A DNA stretch of 14,749 bases, taken from WS-9 sp036274595 (GTDB lineage: Bacteria > Eisenbacteria > RBG-16-71-46 > SZUA-252). The notes under the pieces are model-generated. The model searched no databases. It saw only the letters and a list, made by a program, of their open reading frames with translations, and had not been told where the DNA came from. How positions within the stretch are numbered: position 1 is the first letter of the stretch; every line of letters begins with the position of its first letter. Shown here piece by piece: positions 1 to 6,285 of this stretch. The position numbers were made by a program, and so were the translations under genes. The stretch covers positions 1 to 14,749 of the forward strand of contig DASUFL010000145.1 in NCBI GenBank assembly GCA_036274595.1, written 5' to 3'.

Positions 1-669
1 CGTGGCCTGCGCGAGGAATCCGTCGCGGAGCTGGTCCCGGATCCGGTTCGCGATCCGCGTCCCCAGAGGCTCGCGTTGCCAGCGGATGCCGAATCGGCGC
101 GAGGCGACTCCCTTCCTCCGGCGCTCGCGGCGAAGCTCGGAGATCGGCCGTCCCGTGAGCGCGTGCACCTCGAGCGCACGAATCACCCGCACCGAATCGC
201 CGGGAAGGATGGCCGCGAGCGCGACCGGATCCACCCGCTCGAGGTCCGCGCGGAGCGCGTCGAGCCCTTCCGTGCGAAGCCGCTCGTCGAGCGAGGTGCG
301 AAGGGCGGGATCGCGCTCGGGGCCCTCGAAGAGGCCGTCGAGGAGCGCGCGCAAATAGAGCCCCGAGCCGCCCACGACGATCGGCACGCGACCGCGACCC
401 GCAATGTCCTCGATGATGGGAGCCGCCTCGCGCGCGTAGCGGCCGGCGCTGTAGATCTCGTCGGGGGAGAGGAAGGAGGCCAGATGGTGGGGCGCGACGG
501 CGCGATCGCTCGCGCTCGGCGCGGCGGTTCCGATCTCGAGGCCTCGATAGATCTGGCGGGAATCCGCTCCGACGATCTCGCCGCCGACGAGCCGGGCCAG
601 GTGGAGCGCGATCTCGCTCTTCCCTCCCGCGGTCGCGCCGAGAAGGACAACGGGGGTCGTGCGCGTCAC
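1..669 (-). CDS. miaA: tRNA dimethylallyltransferase MiaA (5' part, C-terminus beyond window)
   Basis: MiaA transfers a dimethylallyl group from DMAPP to N6 of A37 in tRNAs that read UNN codons; it is cytoplasmic. The visible 223 codons are open to the window edge. They show a P-loop GATAGGKS (residues 11-18; family consensus GPTASGKS, so Pro and Ser are both replaced), the ADSRQIYRGLEIGTA block that holds the catalytic Asp (35-49), HHL (61-63), GGSGLYLRAL (100-109), PGD and RVIRALEV (156-168). About 80 residues of a usual 300-residue enzyme are missing on the left. There is no ATG near the 5' end. GTG at 669 is chosen because it places the P-loop where the family has it. It lies 10 nt after the mutL stop with no strong Shine-Dalgarno, so translation is probably coupled to mutL. 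MutL-miaA adjacency is also known in enterobacteria. Confidence 0.93.
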   Translation of the reverse strand, partial: MTRTTPVVLLGATAGGKSEIALHLARLVGGEIVGADSRQIYRGLEIGTAAPSASDRAVAPHHLASFLSPDEIYSAGRYAREAAPIIEDIAGRGRVPIVVGGSGLYLRALLDGLFEGPERDPALRTSLDERLRTEGLDALRADLERVDPVALAAILPGDSVRVIRALEVHALTGRPISELRRERRRKGVASRRFGIRWQREPLGTRIANRIRDQLRDGFLAQAT

Positions 670-679
670 GGCGAAAGAG

Positions 680-2470
680 TTAGCGCCGCCCGAAGCGGCG
701 GTCCAGCTCCTCCAGGGGGACGCGGACGTAGGTGGGACGTCCGTGCGGATCGCCGTGCGGGAGCGTGGTCGCGAACAGGCGGTCGAACAGGGCTCGCCTC
801 TCGACCGGATCGAGCGCTTGCCCCGAGCGGACCGCGGCATGGCAGGCCCAGCTCTTGGCGATGCGCTCCTCGGGAGGATCGTCGCGGGTGATCTCGCCGT
901 GCGTCTGCTCCCCTGCGAGGAGACGCTTCAGGGCGTCGATCGCGGTCTCCTCGGCGAGAGTCGCGGGAACGCCGCGAATCGCGACCTGCCGCTCGCCGAA
1001 GAGCGAGACTTCGTAACCCAGACGCCGCACCAGCGGCTCCATCGAGAGGAGCTCTTCCAGCTCCGGCGGGCTCAGATCGAGAACGCGCGGGAAGAGGAGG
1101 TGCTGGCTCGGCCCTGCTTCGTCGGCGAGATGGATCCGCGCTTCCTCGTAGAGGACGCGCTCGTGCGCCGCGTGCTGATCCACGATGACGAGGCCGCCAC
1201 GAATGGGCGCGAGGAGGTAGCGGTCGTGGAGCTGCCAGATCGGAACCTCGACCTCGGCCAGGCTCTCCTTCACATCCGCGGTCGCCACGCGCTCGCGGGC
1301 CCAGGGCGATCCCGGCTCCGCCGCCGCTGCCGATTCGAAGAGACGCCCCGGCGCGATCCCCTGGGGCGCGTACGAAGGCGGACCTTCCTCCACGGTCCCG
1401 GGCTCGATCACGAGGGTCCCGCCTCCGCCTCCCTCCTCGGGCACCATCGACCCCGACTCCGGCACGCCGAGCGCCACGGGAACGTAGACGCGCATCGCGT
1501 TCTCGACCGCGCGCCGCGTTGCCTGGAAGAGTCCCGACTCGTCGCGGAAGCGAACTTCCCGCTTCGTGGGATGCACGTTCACGTCGATCTGCGCGGGGTC
1601 GATGTCGACGAGGAGGAGCGCGACCGGATGGCGATCGCCGGGAATCAGGTTTCCGAATCCTTGGCGCAGGGCCGCGGCCATGGACGAGGACGAGATCACG
1701 CGCCCGTTCACCGCGAAGATCTGCTGCTCGCGGTTCGCGCGCGCCATCTCGGGAGCGCCCAGCACGCCGCGGACGCGGTATCCGGCGCCCTCGTGCTCGA
1801 ACGGCGCCGCGCTCTCGGCGGAGCCGCGGCCGGAGAAGACCTGCCAGCGCTCGAGGAGATCCGCGGCGGTCGGAAGCTCCGTGTCCTCGCGCCCCTCGAC
1901 GCGGAAGCGCCAGTGGACGTGTGGCGTCACGAGGGCGTAGCACCAGACGACGCGCGCGAGCGCGCGCACTTCGGTCTCGCGCGAACGCAGGAATCGCTTG
2001 CGTGCGGGCGTATTGAAGAAGAGATCCTCGACCGAGACCGTGGTCCCGACCGCGCGGCCCACGCCGGAGACCGAGATCACCGTGCCGCCCAGGATCTCGA
2101 TCTGCGTGCCGGTCAGCTCGTCGGCAGCGCGGGTCGAGAGCGTGAGCCTCGAGACCTCCGCGATCGAGGCTAGCGCCTCCCCGCGGAATCCGAGCGTCGC
2201 GATGGCCTCGAGATCCTCGGCGCGCTCGAGCTTGCTCGTCGCATGCGGCCGGACCGCGAGAAGCGCGTCCTCGCGCCCCATGCCCGACCCGTCGTCCTGC
2301 ACGCGGATCATGCGATCGGGATTGGACGCCGCCTGGATGGCGATGAGCCGGCTCCCGGCGTCGAGAGCGTTCTCGATCAGCTCCTTCGCGACGGCGGCCG
2401 GGCGATCGACGACTTCCCCGGCGCGGATCTTCGCGATGACGGAGGGATCGAGGAGGCGAACCGGGGGCAT
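680..2470 (-). CDS. mutL: DNA mismatch repair protein MutL, endonuclease type
   Basis: MutL links mismatch recognition by MutS to strand incision and removal. The predicted 596-residue protein has a complete GHKL ATPase: ELIENALDAG (30-39), DDGSGMG (59-65), HATSK (76-80), GFRGEAL (94-100), then GTTVSVEDLFFNTPARKRF (142-160) and DVNVHPTKREVRF (296-308). A variable linker spans about 340-400. The C-terminal domain carries DQHA-x2-E-x4-E (431-442), the metal-binding endonuclease motif of MutL proteins from bacteria without MutH, and ACHAAVR (542-548). The usual CPHGRP motif reads DPHGRP (574-579), with Asp for the Cys that contributes to zinc/metal binding. ATG at 2470 starts 2 nt after the upstream stop and matches the family N-terminus (RLLDPSVIAKIRAGEVV). 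The upstream ribosome site is poor, so translational coupling to the M24 peptidase gene is likely. Confidence 0.97.
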   Translation of the reverse strand: MPPVRLLDPSVIAKIRAGEVVDRPAAVAKELIENALDAGSRLIAIQAASNPDRMIRVQDDGSGMGREDALLAVRPHATSKLERAEDLEAIATLGFRGEALASIAEVSRLTLSTRAADELTGTQIEILGGTVISVSGVGRAVGTTVSVEDLFFNTPARKRFLRSRETEVRALARVVWCYALVTPHVHWRFRVEGREDTELPTAADLLERWQVFSGRGSAESAAPFEHEGAGYRVRGVLGAPEMARANREQQIFAVNGRVISSSSMAAALRQGFGNLIPGDRHPVALLLVDIDPAQIDVNVHPTKREVRFRDESGLFQATRRAVENAMRVYVPVALGVPESGSMVPEEGGGGGTLVIEPGTVEEGPPSYAPQGIAPGRLFESAAAAEPGSPWARERVATADVKESLAEVEVPIWQLHDRYLLAPIRGGLVIVDQHAAHERVLYEEARIHLADEAGPSQHLLFPRVLDLSPPELEELLSMEPLVRRLGYEVSLFGERQVAIRGVPATLAEETAIDALKRLLAGEQTHGEITRDDPPEERIAKSWACHAAVRSGQALDPVERRALFDRLFATTLPHGDPHGRPTYVRVPLEELDRRFGRR

Positions 2471-2472
2471 CC

Positions 2473-3681
2473 TCAGGCGGGCCGGAGGAGGGGCAGCTCG
2501 CGCGGAAACCGGGAGAGGAAGACGCCGCCCTTCTCCTCGACGACGACGTCCTCTTCCAGCGACACGATGCCGTGGTCGAGGAGATGCACGCTCGGCTCGA
2601 GCGTGTAGACGGCCCCCAGACGGACCGGCTCGTAGGGCTCTTCGCCGTAGCGCTCCCAGCGGGGTCCCAGCACGCCTCCACCGTCGTGCACCGCGCGGCC
2701 GAGATGATGCCCCAGGGCGTGCGCGTATTCGGGGTAGCCTCCCTCGCGGATTCGATCCCGCGCGAGCTGATCGATCTCCCACCCGATCGACCCAGGAATG
2801 AGCGCGCGGGCGGTGGCGTCGATGGCTCCCGCGACGGTCGCGTACGCGCGCCGCACGGCCTCCGGCGCCTCCCCGTCCCGCTTCACGTACCAGAGGCGCT
2901 GGAGATCGGAGCAGTAGCCGTCGCGCGAGATGCCGAAATCGACGTGGACGATGCAGCCATCCGTCACCGGCTCGTCCCCTGGGCCGACGTGGCCGATCGG
3001 CGACTTCGCGCCGACGGTGACCGTCGGGCAGTGGTGGGACGGCCATGCGGTCGGAACGCCGGCGCGCGCGGCTTCCTCGTGGAACATCTCCGCGATCTGT
3101 CTCGCGGTCATTCCGAGTCGGATCCGGTCCCGCACGCGATCGAACATGCTCTCGGTCTCGAGAACGGCGCGCTCGATCCGGCGGCGCTCCTCCGGAAGCT
3201 TCACGTTTCGAAGCCGGAAGAGGAGGGGCGCCGCGCTCACGAGGCGGCCCTGGTGCGGCGAATCCCGAAGCAGCGATTCCAGCGAATCGCGAAGACCCGC
3301 GGTCAGACCGTCCGCGAGGGCATCGTGCTCGGAGAAGTTGATCCCGATCCGCGCGGGCCGGGTCTCGTCGAGGAGCGCCAGGAGCGCCGCCCGCGGCCCT
3401 TCCTTGTAGGTCACGACCTTGTCGTACAGACCACGCTCCCGGAGATCGGGCGCGTCGAACGTCGCGACCAGCGCCGCGGACGAGGTCGGGGTCACGAGGA
3501 AGAAGGTGGTCCAGGTGAAGTCGAGATCGAGGAAGTACCGGAGCGTCGGATCGGGCCGCTCGGCCGACTCCCGGACCACGGTGAGCCAGGCGTCGAGGCC
3601 GCTTTCGGCGAGGAGGGACTGCGCCTGCGCGAGCTTCTGTGCCCCGAGATCGCGCGCCGGTGCCGCGGTGGTCGATGTCAT
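2473..3681 (-). CDS. M24 family metallopeptidase (Xaa-Pro aminopeptidase/prolidase-like)
   Basis: This is a 402-residue protein of normal length for the aminopeptidase P/prolidase group, which removes N-terminal residues before proline using two metal ions. An N-terminal creatinase-like domain (about 15-160) is followed by the pita-bread catalytic domain (about 165-395). The five expected metal ligands can be placed: Asp248 in HVDFG, Asp259 in CSDLQR, His325 in LGHHLGRAVHD, Glu362 in YTLEPS and Glu377 in SLEEDV. The conserved second His of the family is His332. No signal peptide or membrane segment is seen, so it is probably cytoplasmic. The exact substrate (dipeptide, X-Pro peptide or another amide) cannot be told from sequence, so no symbol is given. 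The gene lies 50 nt after the multi-GAF gene and 2 nt before mutL. The ATG at 3681 has only a weak ribosome site. Confidence 0.93.
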   Translation of the reverse strand: MTSTTAAPARDLGAQKLAQAQSLLAESGLDAWLTVVRESAERPDPTLRYFLDLDFTWTTFFLVTPTSSAALVATFDAPDLRERGLYDKVVTYKEGPRAALLALLDETRPARIGINFSEHDALADGLTAGLRDSLESLLRDSPHQGRLVSAAPLLFRLRNVKLPEERRRIERAVLETESMFDRVRDRIRLGMTARQIAEMFHEEAARAGVPTAWPSHHCPTVTVGAKSPIGHVGPGDEPVTDGCIVHVDFGISRDGYCSDLQRLWYVKRDGEAPEAVRRAYATVAGAIDATARALIPGSIGWEIDQLARDRIREGGYPEYAHALGHHLGRAVHDGGGVLGPRWERYGEEPYEPVRLGAVYTLEPSVHLLDHGIVSLEEDVVVEEKGGVFLSRFPRELPLLRPA

Positions 3682-3697
3682 GCGCCAACCATAGCCC

Positions 3698-3714
3698 GCC
3701 GCGCTTCGCGCGGC
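3698..3714 (-). other. GC-only inverted repeat (hairpin) between genes
   Basis: The sequence forms a perfect 7 bp stem made only of G and C, with a 3 nt loop (GCCGCGC, GAA, GCGCGGC on the minus strand). It sits in the 50 nt spacer between the multi-GAF gene and the M24 peptidase gene. It is followed by GGGCTATGG rather than a T-run, so it does not qualify as an intrinsic terminator. It could slow transcription, protect an mRNA end or sit in the leader of the peptidase gene. In DNA this GC-rich a short palindrome can also occur by chance. Confidence 0.4.
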
Positions 3715-3731
3715 AAGGGCGGACCGCGCGA

Positions 3732-6071
3732 TCAGGGCACCGCGTAGCTTCCGCGGAGGAGCGCCACCATCTCTCCCCCGGTCGGAACGTCCTCCGGGAA
3801 TACGTACTGACGTCCGATGAGCTGCACCTGCTCCGTGTAGGGGAGCTCCCGGGCCTTCTGCGCCTCGATGAGGAGCTGATCGAGGCGCTTCAGCATCGCG
3901 CCGTGGTCCTTGTCGGTCTCCGGCGAGAGCACGGCGAACCGACTGGCGCCCACCCGCGCGACCAGGTCCACCTCACGCACATTCCGGGAGAGGGATTTCG
4001 CGAAGTCCTGGATCAGGCCCTCGGTCCACTCGGCTCCATGCCGCTCGACCAGATCCTGAAAGCCCGCGATGGCGCACAGGGTGAGAAGGAACTTGTCGTG
4101 GTAGCGCTCCGCCCGCTTCACCTCTTCGAGCACGCGCGCTTCCAGCGCGGAGGCCGCGATCAGTCCGGTGGCGGGGTCCGCGGTCGCGGGCGGCGCCGGC
4201 GCCTCCGCGCTCTGCGCGCGCTCCCACGCGAGAGCGACGTAGAGCGCGAGCTTCCGGATCGCCTCGAGCTCCGGGGCGCCGAGCGGGGCCGACGCGGCGT
4301 CACCGCGAGGAACGAGCGCCGCCACCGCGCCGATCACGCGGTCCGCCGTGCGCACCGGGACGCAGGCGAAGCGAACCTCCTCGTTCGAGCCGGCCCCCTC
4401 GGGCGAGGCAGACTCCTTGCCGTCCCGCACCGCCAGGAGGGCGAGCTCTTCGTCGAGCTTGGTGAGCCCCGTGGGATCCGCCGTCGATCCCGCGACCGAG
4501 GTCCTGATCCCGACCTCGTCCCCCTCGCCGCGCAGGCGGGCCGAGACGAGCCCGCTCGGGCAGATGGCGCGGAGCGCGGCCGCGGACTCCAAGAGCAGCG
4601 AATCGATGTCGTGCGGCACCATGAGGCGCGGAGCGATGTCCGCGAGCTTGGCGAGGTGCTGCTCCTGCCGGATGGCCTCTTCGTCCCGGTGCAGCTCGAG
4701 GTGCTGCGCGATGAGACGGCCCAGCCGGACCACGAGGCGCGTCTCCTCCTCGGTCTCCTCTTCCTTGAGCGAGCGATTCTCGACCGCGATCACGCCCATG
4801 GAGTGTCGCCCCTGAAGCGGCGCGAGGATGAGTCGCGAGAGCACGCCCTTGGTGGCGGAGCGCCGCGCGGTCAGACAGAGGGGCTCCCCGTCCCCGTGCA
4901 CGCTCGCGACGAGTCCCTCGCCGACCGGCATGCGGCCCTGGACTCCGGCCGCGGTCCCCGAGGAGACGACATGGAATCGTTCCTCCCCCGGCACCGCGAG
5001 GTAGATCTGGACCGCATCCGCCCGGAGCGCGCCCGCGATGCGCGTGGCGGCGAGGCGAAGCCGCTCGTCCTGATCCACCTTCTCGCGCGTCAGCGCCATC
5101 TCCACGCCGCGCCGCGCGCGGAACTCCGCGGCATCCGCATCGCGGCGCTGGACCTGCACCACACGGTCGAGAATCGTCGCGATGCGCTCCGCGATTCGAA
5201 CGAGGCGCTGGAGGTCCAGGTCCTCGAATCGCTTCTCGGCCTGGTGGCTCGACACGTTGATCACGCCGAGCACTCGCTCCCCCATCTGGATCGGGGCGCA
5301 CATGGCCGCGCGGATGCGCGAGCGCTCGCGGGGATCCGCGCGCGATTCCGGCGACGGATCGTGGATCAGGAGCGGCTTCCGATCCTGGGCCACCTTGCCC
5401 GAGATCCCCTCCCCCAGCTTCTGGCGCGTGGAGCGCACGGTCTCCGAGGGAATGCCGTTCGCGAACGCGATCGTGAGCTCTCCCTCGTCCTCGTCGAGGA
5501 TCATGATCGATCCCATCTCGGCGCCGGTCTGATCCACGGCGAGGGTCAGGATCTCGTTCAGCACCCGGCTTCGATCCTCGGTCAGATCCATCGCGTCCTG
5601 GATCTTGCCGAGGCCCCCGGTGGCCTCGTCGAACATGGCTTCCCACGCCTGGAGGGGCTCGGGATCGCCGCTCGAGCGCGCGGTGCGGCCGTGAACGGTC
5701 GGCGCGACGACGCCGTCCCCATCCGCGTCGCCGTCGGCGATGGGGATGTCGCGGATCGTGGGTGGAGCGGGATCTTGAAGGCGGGAGTGGATCTCGTCGA
5801 GCGAGGTGAAGATGCGTTCGGAGATCCCCGAGCGGAGGAGCGCCTTGGCCCCCGGCGCCTCCAGCGACGGAAGCGCGACCTGGTCGGGTTTCAGGGAGAG
5901 AAGGTCGAGCGGCTCCGCGGAGCGAGGGATCTGGAGGACTTCAGCGATCTCGAGCGAGAGCGCTTCCGGATCCGAATGGACGACGAGCACGATCTCCACC
6001 GACGGCGTCCTGCTCGCAAGCGAGATCAGGTCGACGCGGTCATCGGGCAGGTCGAGAAAGGCCAGCCTCAT
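3732..6071 (-). CDS. Multi-GAF sensor protein with degenerate GGDEF domain
   Basis: The predicted 779-residue protein has no signal peptide or membrane helix. Residues 1-100 alternate strands and helices like a Rossmann or receiver fold but lack a glycine-rich nucleotide loop. An acidic linker (111-121) contains DGDADGDG. A clear GAF domain follows (about 164-305), then a second (about 335-465) and a more divergent third (about 475-615). The C-terminus (631-779) aligns with GGDEF domains: DPATGL for DxLTGL, REVDLVARVG before the signature, and a terminal FPED. The GGDEF signature itself reads GASRF (708-712), the metal-binding DxD of the DxDxFK segment is AIA (667-669) and its Lys is Gln672. 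Diguanylate cyclase activity is therefore not expected; the domain may bind GTP or a protein, or serve as a dimer module. ATG at 6071 is preferred over 6185 because AGGGG lies 4 nt upstream. The gene probably heads an operon with the peptidase, mutL and miaA. Confidence 0.88.
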   Translation of the reverse strand: MRLAFLDLPDDRVDLISLASRTPSVEIVLVVHSDPEALSLEIAEVLQIPRSAEPLDLLSLKPDQVALPSLEAPGAKALLRSGISERIFTSLDEIHSRLQDPAPPTIRDIPIADGDADGDGVVAPTVHGRTARSSGDPEPLQAWEAMFDEATGGLGKIQDAMDLTEDRSRVLNEILTLAVDQTGAEMGSIMILDEDEGELTIAFANGIPSETVRSTRQKLGEGISGKVAQDRKPLLIHDPSPESRADPRERSRIRAAMCAPIQMGERVLGVINVSSHQAEKRFEDLDLQRLVRIAERIATILDRVVQVQRRDADAAEFRARRGVEMALTREKVDQDERLRLAATRIAGALRADAVQIYLAVPGEERFHVVSSGTAAGVQGRMPVGEGLVASVHGDGEPLCLTARRSATKGVLSRLILAPLQGRHSMGVIAVENRSLKEEETEEETRLVVRLGRLIAQHLELHRDEEAIRQEQHLAKLADIAPRLMVPHDIDSLLLESAAALRAICPSGLVSARLRGEGDEVGIRTSVAGSTADPTGLTKLDEELALLAVRDGKESASPEGAGSNEEVRFACVPVRTADRVIGAVAALVPRGDAASAPLGAPELEAIRKLALYVALAWERAQSAEAPAPPATADPATGLIAASALEARVLEEVKRAERYHDKFLLTLCAIAGFQDLVERHGAEWTEGLIQDFAKSLSRNVREVDLVARVGASRFAVLSPETDKDHGAMLKRLDQLLIEAQKARELPYTEQVQLIGRQYVFPEDVPTGGEMVALLRGSYAVP

Positions 6072-6075
6072 GCCA

Positions 6076-6080
6076 CCCCT
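6076..6080 (-). promoter_or_regulatory. Shine-Dalgarno site that decides the multi-GAF gene start
   Basis: AGGGG lies 4 nt upstream of the ATG at 6071. An in-frame upstream ATG at 6185 would add 38 residues rich in Ala, Pro and Leu with no domain. It would also place the start upstream of the best promoter candidate. The downstream start is therefore preferred. Confidence 0.6.
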
Positions 6081-6134
6081 GAGGTTTGCAGCGGATGCGA
6101 GAAGGGATAATGAGCCGAAGCGCAAACCGCAAGG

Positions 6135-6143
6135 ATTGTACCA
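6135..6143 (-). promoter_or_regulatory. Candidate extended -10 promoter for the multi-GAF/pep/mutL/miaA operon
   Basis: The minus strand reads TGGTACAAT, an extended -10 element (TGn followed by a hexamer one mismatch from TATAAT). No good -35 hexamer lies 16-18 nt upstream, as is common for extended -10 promoters. Transcription would start near 6128, giving a leader of about 57 nt. Support comes from position: it lies in the only long gap, with a good ribosome site downstream. The sigma factor preference of this organism is unknown. Confidence 0.4.
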
Positions 6144-6285
6144 CCGGACGGGGGCCGCGGCGATGGAATGAGGCGCTTCCGGCACAACGGGTTAGCGCCC
6201 CGCCGCGCCGCTCTGGCGCCTCGAGCGACGCGGGCCGCTCGGCTCCCGATCGGGGAACCGGCGGTCCGCGTTGCGTTCTGCACGA

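Larger units (their letters stand above)
6072..6285. other. Longest intergenic gap (214 nt), between the two operons
   Basis: This is the only substantial non-coding stretch in the window. It separates the stop of the propeller gene (6286) from the start of the multi-GAF gene (6071). It holds a candidate extended -10 promoter and the ribosome-binding site of the multi-GAF gene. The part nearest the propeller stop contains a short CCCGATCGGG palindrome (about 6246-6255), but no stem followed by a T-run, so I see no intrinsic terminator. Open frames crossing the gap look like chance products of GC-rich DNA. Confidence 0.7.

Noticed and set aside
183..650. Minus-strand frame of 155 codons inside miaA
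   Set aside because: It is out of frame with the P-loop, DSRQ and GGSGLYLRAL motifs of MiaA, which read continuously from 669 to the window edge, and is Ser/Arg-rich.
680..3688. Single 1002-codon minus-strand frame that could look like a peptidase-MutL fusion
   Set aside because: The part above 2470 is a shadow of the M24 peptidase gene in another frame (Arg/Pro/Ala-rich). MutL homology begins exactly at the ATG at 2470.
3639..6110. Long plus-strand open frame of 823 codons opposite the multi-GAF gene
   Set aside because: It is antisense to a gene with clear domains. It is rich in Arg, Gly, His and Asp with no domain pattern, as expected from the reverse complement of GC-biased codons.
6200..6285. 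Possible rho-independent terminator after the propeller gene
   Set aside because: Only a short CCCGATCGGG palindrome with imperfect extension is present, and no T-run follows it on the minus strand.
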